A DNA stretch of 43,370 nucleotides from UBA7683 sp964397855 (GTDB lineage: Bacteria > Patescibacteriota > Saccharimonadia > Saccharimonadales > UBA7683): NCBI GenBank assembly GCA_964397855.1, contig CAYNKQ010000009.1, positions 1-43,370 on the forward strand. The letters run 5' to 3'. Positions within the stretch are counted from its first letter, which is position 1. Each line of letters begins with the position of its first letter. Made by a program: the position numbers and the translations under genes. The notes beneath the pieces are model-generated. The model was not told the origin of the DNA, searched no databases, and saw only the letters and a list, made by a program, of their open reading frames with translations. This document shows, piece by piece, positions 23,336 to 32,003 of the stretch.

Positions 23336-26300
23336 ATGGCTAAGACAGATCTAAAGAAGCGCGAAAAGCGTGTCTATTTTACTAAAACGGACGACGCACT
23401 TTCACTTCCGAACTTGATTGAACACCAAACTAAATCGTTTCAGAACTTTGTACAAGAAGGTCTTGGCGAGATTTTTGCGGAAATCAACCCGATTGAAGAC
23501 TATACGGGTACTAAGATCGAACTTCGCTTTAAGGAATACCACTTTGGTGATCCAAAACGATCTGAACTAGAGGCTCGTGAAAACAACGTAAGCTTCGAAG
23601 CTCCACTGTATGCAAACCTAGAACTCACCAACAAAGTAACTGGTGAAGTTAAAGAACAAGAAATTTACCTCGGCGACTACCCATGGATGACAAGCCGGGG
23701 TACTTTTGTAATTAACGGCGCAGAACGTGTTGTGGTAAGCCAATTGATTCGTTCTCCTGGTATCTTTTTCACCGCTGATCAAGCTGGTGGCCGCAATAAC
23801 TACGGCGCAAAACTTATTCCTGGCCGCGGTGCATGGCTTGAATTTGAAACTGCTGCAAACGGTGCTATCTACGTAAAGATCGACCGACGTCGTAAGCTTC
23901 CCGTAACAACTTTGCTTCGTGCACTTGGTTACGCTCAAACTGGTCAACTTAAAGAAATCTTTGCAGATGTCGACAACGGTGATGTAAGTTACATCGATGC
24001 AACCGTTGCGAAAGACCCAAGCAAAGGCAATAGCGACGCTCTAATTGAAGTATATCGCCGCATTCGACCGGGTGACCTAGCCACTGTAGACAACGCTCGC
24101 AGCCTTATCGAGAACGTATTCTTCAACTTCAAACGATTCGACCTCAGCCGAGTTGGTCGTTATAAGATGAACAAACGACTTGATATCGACGTTGCTAACG
24201 TTGCCGAAAACCGCGTTATGCGACTTGACGACCTCGTAGCTATTGTTAAAGAGATTATTCGTCTTAATAACACTCAAGACGCTCCAGATGATATTGACAG
24301 CCTTGCTAACCGACGAATCAAGCTTGTTGGCGAACTTGTACAACGTCAGTTCCGTATCGGACTTCTTAGAATGGAACGAAACGCTAAAGACCGTATGTCT
24401 ATGTCTGAGATTGAAACAGTAACGCCTGCGCAGCTTATTAACGCTCGCCCAATCGTTGCTGCTGTTCGTGAGTTCTTCGCAAGCTCGCAGCTTTCACAGT
24501 TCATGGATCAAACCAACCCACTCTCAGAGCTCGCTCACAAGCGACGTCTTAGCTCAATGGGTCCTGGTGGTCTCTCGCGAGAACGCGCTGGATTTGAAGT
24601 TCGTGATGCACATGCAACTCACTACGGACGTCTTTGTGCCGTAGAAACTCCAGAAGGTGCCAACATTGGTTTGGTACTTAACCTTGGTTCACATGCTCGT
24701 GTTAACGAATATGGCTTCATTGAATCTCCCTATCGTGTTGTTAAAGACGGTAAAGTCACTAAAGAAGTTGTGTATCTCGATGCTGACGAAGAAAAACGAG
24801 CAATTATTGCTTCTGCTGGTATTGAACTTGGCAAAAATAACGAGTTCCTTGATCCTCGTGTTTCAGCCCGTGTCAAACTACAGCCAGAAGAAGTTGATGT
24901 TGAGCTTGTGACTCACATGGATGCGGCTCGTAACCAGATTCTTGGTTCAACTGCTTCACTTATTCCTTTTGTAGAAAAAGATAACGTAGGTCGTGCACTT
25001 ATTGCGTCCAACCAACAGAAGCAGGCGGTTCCACTTATTACTGCCAAGACTCCTGTTATTGGAACGGGTATGGAAGAAGTTGTAGCCCGAAACAGTGGTC
25101 AAGTTATCTACGCCGAAGAAGACGGAACGGTTACTTCAGCTTCTGCTGACGAAGTAGTCGTTAAATACGCGACTGTTACTAAAACCTACCGACCACAGCA
25201 CTTTGTTCGCACAAATGAAGGTTCTTCAATGAACCAAAAAGTTGTTGTCAACTCAGGTGATGTACTAAAAGCTGGTGACGTACTTATTGACGGCATGAGC
25301 GTACAGCACGGTGAACTTGCACTTGGTAAAGACCTTACTGTAGCATTCATGCCATGGGGTGGTTACAACTTTGAAGACTCAATCATTGTTTCCCGACGAC
25401 TTGTTGAAGACGACGAACTCACAAGTATTCATATTTCTGATTACATGGTTGAAGTTCGCGAAACGAAGCTTGGTCCTGAGATTGTAACTCGAGATATTCC
25501 AAATGTATCTGAAGAAAGCCTTCGTCACCTTGATGAAAGCGGTATCGTACGCATTGGTGCTGAAGTTAAAGCTGGCGATATTCTCGTCGGTAAGATTACA
25601 CCTAAGGGTGAGCAAGAACTTAGTTCTGAAGAACGACTCCTACGCGCAATCTTCGGTGAAAAAGCTAAAGACGTTCGTGATACTTCACAGCGCATGAACA
25701 ACGGAAAACACGGTAAAGTTGTTGGTGTTAAGATCTTCTCACGTGCAAACGGTCATGATCTTAAAGCTGGCGTACTTATGCAAGTCCAAGTGTTTGTAGC
25801 TCAAATGCGAAAGATCGCAGTTGGCGATAAGCTTGCTGGACGACACGGTAACAAGGGTGTTATTGCTCGAATCATGCCAGAAGAAGACATGCCATTCATG
25901 GAAGACGGTACTCCTGTAGACATCGTACTTAACCCACTCGGTATTCCTTCTCGTATGAACATCGGTCAGCTATTCGAAATTCACCTTGGTATGGCTGCAA
26001 ATGTACTTGGTTATACTGCTGCAACTCCTGCCTTCAACGGTATTCCTGTTGATGTGATCAAGGCTGAGCTTAAAAAAGCTGGTCTTGCTGAAGACGGTAA
26101 GCAAATGCTTATTGACGGACGTACTGGTGAATACTTCAAAGAACGCGTATCTGTGGGCATTATGCACATTATTAAGCTGCACCACATGGTTGCAGACAAG
26201 ATTCACGCCCGGAGCATTGGCCCCTACACTATGGTTACGCAGCAGCCACTTGGTGGTAAAGCTCAAAACGGTGGTCAGCGTTTCGGAGAGATGGAAGTAT

Positions 26301-26755
26301 GGGCACTTGAAGCTTACGGTGCAGCCAACACGCTTCAAGAAATGCTCACACTCAAGTCCGATGACGTATACGGACGTTCAAAAGCGTACGAATCAATCAT
26401 CAAACAAGAGCCAATTGTTGGCCCGAAGATTCCTGAAAGCTTCAACGTGCTTGTAAAAGAACTGCAAGGCCTGAGTCTTCGTGTAGATCTTATCAACGAA
26501 ACTGTTGGTGAAATCGACGCAGAGCAGGTTCTTGAAGCGACTATCGCTGAAGAAGCAAACAACCTACCTCAGGTAGTAGCTGAGCAGCCAACTCCTATGG
26601 ATGTTACCGAAGAAATGGTTGCAAGCGAATTCGAAATTCTTGACGAAAACGTTGCTGCTACAGACATGACTGATGACACAGCGGCTCTGGTGGATGATGA
26701 TAATAACGACGATGACGACACTACAACAGATGTAAATGAAACGGAGGAGGCGTAA
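23336..26755 (+). CDS. rpoB: DNA-directed RNA polymerase subunit beta
   Basis: 1139 residues, a compact beta subunit. The rifampicin-pocket segment reads SSQLSQFMDQTNPLSELAHK then RRLSSMGPGG, with Q513, D516, H526 and S531 equivalents intact; only neighbouring positions differ from E. coli. The LAGRHGNKGV and GGKAQNGGQRFGEMEVWALEAYGA segments are canonical. The C-terminus ends in a very acidic Asp/Glu tail (about the last 35 residues). AAGGAG is 11 nt before the ATG, a long spacing. No rplJ-rplL precedes it, unlike the usual arrangement. It overlaps rpoC by one base (TAATG). Confidence 0.98.
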   Translation: MAKTDLKKREKRVYFTKTDDALSLPNLIEHQTKSFQNFVQEGLGEIFAEINPIEDYTGTKIELRFKEYHFGDPKRSELEARENNVSFEAPLYANLELTNKVTGEVKEQEIYLGDYPWMTSRGTFVINGAERVVVSQLIRSPGIFFTADQAGGRNNYGAKLIPGRGAWLEFETAANGAIYVKIDRRRKLPVTTLLRALGYAQTGQLKEIFADVDNGDVSYIDATVAKDPSKGNSDALIEVYRRIRPGDLATVDNARSLIENVFFNFKRFDLSRVGRYKMNKRLDIDVANVAENRVMRLDDLVAIVKEIIRLNNTQDAPDDIDSLANRRIKLVGELVQRQFRIGLLRMERNAKDRMSMSEIETVTPAQLINARPIVAAVREFFASSQLSQFMDQTNPLSELAHKRRLSSMGPGGLSRERAGFEVRDAHATHYGRLCAVETPEGANIGLVLNLGSHARVNEYGFIESPYRVVKDGKVTKEVVYLDADEEKRAIIASAGIELGKNNEFLDPRVSARVKLQPEEVDVELVTHMDAARNQILGSTASLIPFVEKDNVGRALIASNQQKQAVPLITAKTPVIGTGMEEVVARNSGQVIYAEEDGTVTSASADEVVVKYATVTKTYRPQHFVRTNEGSSMNQKVVVNSGDVLKAGDVLIDGMSVQHGELALGKDLTVAFMPWGGYNFEDSIIVSRRLVEDDELTSIHISDYMVEVRETKLGPEIVTRDIPNVSEESLRHLDESGIVRIGAEVKAGDILVGKITPKGEQELSSEERLLRAIFGEKAKDVRDTSQRMNNGKHGKVVGVKIFSRANGHDLKAGVLMQVQVFVAQMRKIAVGDKLAGRHGNKGVIARIMPEEDMPFMEDGTPVDIVLNPLGIPSRMNIGQLFEIHLGMAANVLGYTAATPAFNGIPVDVIKAELKKAGLAEDGKQMLIDGRTGEYFKERVSVGIMHIIKLHHMVADKIHARSIGPYTMVTQQPLGGKAQNGGQRFGEMEVWALEAYGAANTLQEMLTLKSDDVYGRSKAYESIIKQEPIVGPKIPESFNVLVKELQGLSLRVDLINETVGEIDAEQVLEATIAEEANNLPQVVAEQPTPMDVTEEMVASEFEILDENVAATDMTDDTAALVDDDNNDDDDTTTDVNETEEA

Positions 26756-29700
26756 TGAAACCGACCCCATTTAGCACAAGTATCACTGACTTTGACGCGG
26801 TACGACTAGTAGTTGCCAGCCCAAGCGATATCCTCGATTGGAGTTATGGTGAAGTTACAAAACCTGAAACCATCAACTACCGTACTCAAAAACCTGAACG
26901 CGATGGTTTGTTCTGCGAACGAATCTTTGGTCCTGTTAAAGACATCAACCCGCATGATGCAAAGTATAAAGGTGTACGTTCACGCGAAGCTGCAGTAGAC
27001 AAGAATGGTGAACTTGTCACTAAGTCTATTGTTCGACGCGAACGAATGGCGCACATTACGCTTGCTGCTCCAGTTGCGCACATCTGGTTCCTTCGTGGAA
27101 CTCCAAGCCCAATTGGTCTTTTGCTTAACATCACCGTTAAAAACCTTGAGCGTATTGTATACTTTGCCTCATACGTTATTACTGGTGTCGATGAAGAAAA
27201 GAAAGCGCAGTTCCAGGCTGACGCAGAAGCTGAACTTGAGGCCGCTAAAGCTGCTATCAAGAGCCGATTTGAATCTCAAGCTGACGAAGAAGGTGCTGAT
27301 GTAAAAGTACTTGCTGAAGCTCAGAGTAAAGAGATCGACGAAGCAACAGAAGCCTTCTTGGTTAAAAAGCAGCAGCTTGATGCACTTTCAAAGTCGGCTT
27401 TGATTTCCGAAACCGACTACCGTAACATGCCGGAATCTTACCAAGATATTGCTGAGGTTGGCATGGGTGGAATTGCTATACAGAAGCTTCTTGACGAAAT
27501 TAAACTCGACAAGTTGATTGAAGAGCTCACCGAAGAAGTTGAAGGCACTAAAGGACAGCGCAAAAAGAAGCTCATGAAGCGACTTAAGATGCTAGAAAGC
27601 ATGCTTAACGCCGGAATTGATCCAGGTAGCATGTGTGTCAGTATTCTTCCTGTGATTCCTCCGGATCTACGTCCGATGGTTCAACTAACAGGTGGTCGCT
27701 TTGCTACGAGCGACATGAATGATCTCTACCGACGAGTTATTAATCGTAATAACCGTCTTAAGAAGCTTGTAGATCTTAACGCTCCAGAAGTTATTCGACG
27801 CAACGAACAACGTATGCTTCAAGAAGCTGTTGATGCGCTTATTGATAACTCTGCAGCTCGTTCTGGTCGCGCAGTAAGTGCTACTGGTGGCCGACGACGT
27901 CTTAAATCTTTGAGTGATCAACTTAAGGGTAAGCAGGGTCGCTTCCGTCAAAACCTTCTTGGTAAGCGTGTTGACTATTCTGGCCGTTCTGTAATTGTTT
28001 CAGGTCCTGAGCTTAAAATTGATCAATGTGGTCTCCCAAAGCTTATGGCACTTGAACTGTTCAAGCCATTTGTAATTGGTTGGTTGATGGAACATGAATA
28101 CGCCCACAACATTAAGAGCGCAACTCGTTTGATCGAAGCAGGCGAGACAATTATCTGGGACGCTCTTGATGAAGTTATTCACGGTAAATACGTGCTACTT
28201 AACCGTGCACCAACACTTCACCGTCTTTCAATCTTAGCGTTCCAGCCGAAACTTATTGAAGGTAAAGCAATCCAGCTACACCCACTCGTATGTAAAGGTT
28301 TCAACGCTGACTTTGATGGTGACCAAATGGCGGTTCACCTACCACTTTCATCGTCTGCACAGAAGGAAGCTCGTGAGCTCATGACTGCTAGTAGGAACCT
28401 TCTAAAGCCTGCCGACGGTTCACCAATTCTACATATCGAACAAGATATTGTACTTGGCTGTTACTACCTTACGTACGAAAAGCCAGAAGTTACTACCGAT
28501 GTTGTAACTCCAGTTACTGATATCGACGAAGCCATCATGGCATTTGAAGCTGGTAAGCTAAAGCTCCAGAGCCGGGTCCGCACTAATTTCCGCGGTGAAA
28601 ACCGAGAAACCACCGTTGGACGACTACTCTTCAACTCAATCTTCCCAGTCGACTTTGCGTTCCAAAACGAACCTATGACCAAGAAGAAGCTTGTTGCAGT
28701 AATGGGCCGAGTGTTCGCTCAGTACGGTGCTGACAAAACGGCGGAAATTGCCGATGAGCTTATGCGCCTTGGATTCAGCTACGCAACATTTGCTGGTATT
28801 TCAACCGGTATGGATGATTACATCGACCTTAAAGGTCTTGATGCGCTCATTGAAGTTGGTGAAGAGAAAGCTACTAAGATCTCTGATCAATATGAACAGG
28901 GTCTTATCACTGAAGAAGAACGATACCGTCTTACCGTTAGTACTTGGAGAAGCGTTGACGAAAAAGCCCAGGCAAGTCTTGTCGAAGCTTATAACGGCGT
29001 TGATACTGGTATTAGTATTGCTATGATCTCTGGTGCTCGTGGTAGCGTCAGCCAGATCAAGCAGGTGTCTGGTATGAAGGGCCTTGTGGTTGATGCAGTT
29101 GGTCGTGAAGTTGAACTTCCAATTCGAAACAACTATAAAAAAGGTCTTACGCCAATCGAATACTTCGTGGATACACGTGGTTCACGTAAGGGTCTGATTG
29201 ACACCGCTCTTCGTACAGCTGATTCAGGCTACCTGACTCGCCGCATGGTAGACGTAGCACAAGATGTGTTCACCGTTGATGAAGACTGCGAAGATACTGG
29301 TCTTGCAATGAATCGAGCCGAGACTGAAGGCCTTGGTATGAATTTCGGCACACGACTTAACGGACGATTCACTGCTGAAGATATCAAAGTTGACGGTAAA
29401 GTCATCCTTAAAGCCAACGAGCTTATTACTGAAGAAATTGCTAACGCAGTCGACGCAAGTGATCTTGCAGAAGTTAGAATTAGAAGTGTTCTTTCAGCAG
29501 CCAACCTTCGAGGTATTAGCCCCAAGAGTTACGGTGTTGATATGGCTACTGGCGAAGTTGTCAAATCGTTCCAACCAGTTGGAGTTATCGCAGCTCAATC
29601 AGTTGGTGAGCCAGGTACACAGCTTACTATGCGTACAAAACACACCGCTGGTGCCGCGCTTTCAGAAGACGTGACACAGGGTCTACCTCGTGTAGAAGAA

Positions 29701-30561
29701 CTCCTTGAGGCTCGTGTACCAAAGAGCCAGGCATTCATGAGTGATCTTGACGGTACAGCGCTTGTTTGGGAAGAAGGCAATAACTACGTTGTTCAAGTTA
29801 CTCCAACAAATTCACGTATCGAAGAACTCAAGCTTGCTAAACGAAAGCCCCAGGTTAAGAGCGGTGCTCAGGTACTTAGCGGTGATGTCATCGCGGCTGA
29901 CAAGGGCGGCGAACGTCCACTTACTGCACCGTTTGATGGCAGCGTTGAATTCCACGACGATGTAGTTGTTCTTTCAGCTCATAACTCGGCTCCAATCAAG
30001 TATGAAATCCCAGGTACAAAAATACTGACCGTTACTGACGGTGAAGTGGTTAAGGCCGGACAGCGCCTTACCAATGGTTCACTCAACCTTCATGAGCTTA
30101 TGCGTCTTTGTGGCGTAGAAGATACCCAGCGATACATTATCAACGAGATACTCGGTATGTTTGCACAACAAGGTGTAGACCTTGCTGATCAACACCTTGA
30201 GATCATCGTTCGTCAAATGTTCAGCCGTGTCCAGATTGAAGACAGCGGCGATAGTCTATTTGTTACTGGTGACATTGTCAGCAAAGCTGCAATTGTAGAA
30301 GAAAACGCTAAGCTTGTTGCTGACGGCAAAGAACCTGTGGACTTTACTCAGTTACTACTTGGCATCGCTAAGGTTTCAACATGGTCGGATAGCTTCTTGT
30401 CTGCTGCGTCGTTCCAAGACACAACACGTGTTCTTATCAATGCAGCAACAAGTGGTAAGGTAGATAACCTTTACGGTTTGAAAGAAAACGTAATCATCGG
30501 TCGCAAGATTCCAGTAGGAACAGGTGTGATCGCTGACTACGAAGTTGCAAGCGAACTGTAA
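26755..30561 (+). CDS. rpoC: DNA-directed RNA polymerase subunit beta', both zinc sites degenerate
   Basis: 1268 residues. The active-site loop NADFDGDQMAVH, bridge helix and trigger-loop region (GLVVDAVGREVELPIRNNYK, AAQSVGEPGTQLTMRT) are canonical. The N-terminal zinc ribbon is lost: after GLFCERIFGPVKD, residues 64-89 contain no cysteine where four are usual. In the second zinc site only the Cys of EDCED remains; the other three are A, S, S in SVLSAANLRGISPKSYG. A lysine/glutamate/alanine-rich insertion of roughly 65 residues (about 143-208) lies in the N-terminal region. It starts by TAATG overlap with rpoB. The rpsL promoter overlaps its 3' end. Confidence 0.98.
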   Translation: MKPTPFSTSITDFDAVRLVVASPSDILDWSYGEVTKPETINYRTQKPERDGLFCERIFGPVKDINPHDAKYKGVRSREAAVDKNGELVTKSIVRRERMAHITLAAPVAHIWFLRGTPSPIGLLLNITVKNLERIVYFASYVITGVDEEKKAQFQADAEAELEAAKAAIKSRFESQADEEGADVKVLAEAQSKEIDEATEAFLVKKQQLDALSKSALISETDYRNMPESYQDIAEVGMGGIAIQKLLDEIKLDKLIEELTEEVEGTKGQRKKKLMKRLKMLESMLNAGIDPGSMCVSILPVIPPDLRPMVQLTGGRFATSDMNDLYRRVINRNNRLKKLVDLNAPEVIRRNEQRMLQEAVDALIDNSAARSGRAVSATGGRRRLKSLSDQLKGKQGRFRQNLLGKRVDYSGRSVIVSGPELKIDQCGLPKLMALELFKPFVIGWLMEHEYAHNIKSATRLIEAGETIIWDALDEVIHGKYVLLNRAPTLHRLSILAFQPKLIEGKAIQLHPLVCKGFNADFDGDQMAVHLPLSSSAQKEARELMTASRNLLKPADGSPILHIEQDIVLGCYYLTYEKPEVTTDVVTPVTDIDEAIMAFEAGKLKLQSRVRTNFRGENRETTVGRLLFNSIFPVDFAFQNEPMTKKKLVAVMGRVFAQYGADKTAEIADELMRLGFSYATFAGISTGMDDYIDLKGLDALIEVGEEKATKISDQYEQGLITEEERYRLTVSTWRSVDEKAQASLVEAYNGVDTGISIAMISGARGSVSQIKQVSGMKGLVVDAVGREVELPIRNNYKKGLTPIEYFVDTRGSRKGLIDTALRTADSGYLTRRMVDVAQDVFTVDEDCEDTGLAMNRAETEGLGMNFGTRLNGRFTAEDIKVDGKVILKANELITEEIANAVDASDLAEVRIRSVLSAANLRGISPKSYGVDMATGEVVKSFQPVGVIAAQSVGEPGTQLTMRTKHTAGAALSEDVTQGLPRVEELLEARVPKSQAFMSDLDGTALVWEEGNNYVVQVTPTNSRIEELKLAKRKPQVKSGAQVLSGDVIAADKGGERPLTAPFDGSVEFHDDVVVLSAHNSAPIKYEIPGTKILTVTDGEVVKAGQRLTNGSLNLHELMRLCGVEDTQRYIINEILGMFAQQGVDLADQHLEIIVRQMFSRVQIEDSGDSLFVTGDIVSKAAIVEENAKLVADGKEPVDFTQLLLGIAKVSTWSDSFLSAASFQDTTRVLINAATSGKVDNLYGLKENVIIGRKIPVGTGVIADYEVASEL

Positions 30562-30573
30562 ATCTGTTACAAT
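30545..30573 (+). promoter_or_regulatory. Promoter of the str operon (TTGCAA - 17 - TGt-TACAAT)
   Basis: -35 TTGCAA (30545-30550), -10 TACAAT (30568-30573), 17-nt spacer, extended TG. It straddles the end of rpoC and gives a leader of about 118 nt. The core CTGTTACAAT closely matches that of the rplC promoter. Confidence 0.7.
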
Positions 30574-30610
30574 CAGTGTCTAAGAGTTTCAGTACATTAA
30601 CGTAGGTTAA

Positions 30611-30662
30611 GGAGTAGTGAGAATTTCAAAACCGTGCTGGGTTTGAAGTATCGAACTGCTCC
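30611..30662 (+). repeat. Nested hairpin in the rpsL leader
   Basis: Outer stem GGAGTAGT (30611-30618) with ACTGCTCC (30655-30662), 8 pairs with one mispair-tolerant G-U; inner stem TTCAAA(A)CC (30625-30633) with GGTTTGAA (30640-30647), 8 pairs with a bulged A and loop GTGCTG. The two are joined by an asymmetric internal loop (6 and 7 nt). A possible autoregulatory ribosomal-protein site. Confidence 0.6.
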
Positions 30663-30697
30663 AACACTTACAAAACTTCGAAGGAAATGTTTTATAC

Positions 30698-31111
30698 ATG
30701 CCAACAATTAATCAATTAGTAAGAAAGCCTCGTGTTAGCAAGTCTAATAAAGTTAAAACTGCTGCACTTCGCAAAGTTACCAACTCTTTGAAGACAAAGA
30801 GTTATGAGAAACCTGCACCATTCAAGCGTGGTGTATGTATCAAGGTAACAACAAAAACTCCGCGTAAACCTAACTCAGCACTCCGTAAGGTTGCACGTGT
30901 TCGTTTAACAAACGGTCATGAAGTTTGGGCTTACATTGGCGGCGAAGGCCACAACCTTCAAGAGCACGCTGTAGTACTTATCCGTGGTGGACGTGTTCCA
31001 GATTTACCTGGCGTACGTTATCACGTTGTTCGTGGAAACCTTGACCTTCAAGGTGTTGCAGACCGTAAACAAGGCCGTTCTAAGTACGGCGCAAAGAAAC
31101 CGAGTAAATAA
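30698..31111 (+). CDS. rpsL: 30S ribosomal protein S12
   Basis: 137 residues, 13 more than E. coli because of an N-terminal region insertion. The decoding-site loop reads TPRKPNSALRKVARVRLTNG and the second loop GGRVPDLPGVRYH. Relative to E. coli (Met = 1), K43 is Arg (R56 here) and K88 is Pro (P101 here); both are classical streptomycin positions. GAAGGAA lies about 11 nt before the ATG. First gene of the str operon; its stop overlaps the rpsG start (TAATG). Confidence 0.98.
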   Translation: MPTINQLVRKPRVSKSNKVKTAALRKVTNSLKTKSYEKPAPFKRGVCIKVTTKTPRKPNSALRKVARVRLTNGHEVWAYIGGEGHNLQEHAVVLIRGGRVPDLPGVRYHVVRGNLDLQGVADRKQGRSKYGAKKPSK

Positions 31112-31590
31112 TGCCTAGAAAAAAGACTAAATCACTAATTCGTCCTATTAAACCTGATCGCAAGTATAATTCCGTACTTGTTCAGCGACTTATCAACCGA
31201 AGCATGCGCGACGGTAAAAAGGCCTCAGCTGAAGCTGCAGTATATGCTGCAATGGAAGAGGCTGCTAAAAAACTAAAGCTTGAAGACCCACTTCAAGTGC
31301 TCGAAGCTGCACTTAACAACGTATGCCCTGGTGTTGAAGTTAAATCTCGTCGTGTTGGTGGTGCTAATTACCAAGTACCATTCCCGGTTGAAGGCCACCG
31401 AAAGGGTCACCTTGGCATGATGTGGTTTGTAGCTGCAGCCCGTGCCCGAAAAGGTATGCCGTACCACAAACGTCTTGCTCTTGAGATCGCCGATGCATAC
31501 AACCAAGCTGGCGCAGCTGTGAAGAAAAAAGAAGATACTCACAAGACTGCAGAAGCTAACCGAGCATTTGCACACTTCGCAAGGTTCTAG
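31111..31590 (+). CDS. rpsG: 30S ribosomal protein S7
   Basis: 159 residues. S7 nucleates the 30S head and binds 16S rRNA helices. MPRKKT start, LINRSMRDGKKASAEAAVYA, NVCPGVEVKSRRVGGANYQVP and the C-terminal NRAFAHFARF are all typical. Translation is coupled to rpsL by a TAATG overlap. In many bacteria S7 represses this operon; the leader hairpin upstream of rpsL is a candidate target. An unknown gene starts 1 nt after its stop, where fusA would be expected. Confidence 0.98.
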   Translation: MPRKKTKSLIRPIKPDRKYNSVLVQRLINRSMRDGKKASAEAAVYAAMEEAAKKLKLEDPLQVLEAALNNVCPGVEVKSRRVGGANYQVPFPVEGHRKGHLGMMWFVAAARARKGMPYHKRLALEIADAYNQAGAAVKKKEDTHKTAEANRAFAHFARF

Positions 31591-31591
31591 T

Positions 31592-31945
31592 ATGTCACTA
31601 GCAAGAGATCTTAAGTCTGAGCTATTTGTAGACGACCCAGACAAAGATGCGTTTGACGTTTATCATGAGCTAGCAAAGAGACTCAGTCATGGATTTGAGG
31701 CTAAAGTCGAACCAGCAGAAGGGCTCGATGGCATGGCACTGCTTAGAGATACCGATCCTTTGGGTCGAGAGATCGTACATATGGCATTTACGCAGTTCCA
31801 TGATGTTGTGCGAGAAGATGCGAGGCAAAAAGCTGCCTACTCGGTTGCGCAAAGATCTCACGCTTGTGATACTCAGGAAGGCACAGAAGACCGCCTTGCT
31901 GAGTTGAATAGGCTAAGATTGATAGTTGAAGAAGCCGTAGTCTAG
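31592..31945 (+). CDS. Small hypothetical protein between rpsG and fusA
   Basis: 117 residues from MSLARDLKSELF; unknown. Acidic and helical, with segments ELAKRLSHGFEAKVEPAEG and FHDVVREDARQKAAYSVAQR; no membrane helix. ATG 31592 is preferred to an upstream codon inside rpsG (31568) because it follows the rpsG stop by 1 nt, with AAGG 9 nt ahead. Its place inside the str operon implies co-expression with ribosomal proteins. The fusA promoter follows it. Confidence 0.65.
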   Translation: MSLARDLKSELFVDDPDKDAFDVYHELAKRLSHGFEAKVEPAEGLDGMALLRDTDPLGREIVHMAFTQFHDVVREDARQKAAYSVAQRSHACDTQEGTEDRLAELNRLRLIVEEAVV

Positions 31946-31949
31946 CACC

Positions 31950-31958
31950 TGTTATAAT
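31950..31958 (+). promoter_or_regulatory. Extended -10 promoter of fusA
   Basis: TGt-TATAAT: a perfect -10 (31953-31958) with an extended TG, 45 nt before the fusA ATG. No good -35. Its CTGTTATAAT core resembles those of rpsL, rplC and the 37337 gene. Confidence 0.6.
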
Positions 31959-32003
31959 AGTAAACATTGAAAATAAGATGAGTTGAATAAGTTAAGGAAT
32001 GAA

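Noticed and set aside
31983..32003. TTG start for fusA adding seven residues
   Set aside because: The ATG at 32004 has a well-spaced AAGGA and matches the usual EF-G N-terminus.
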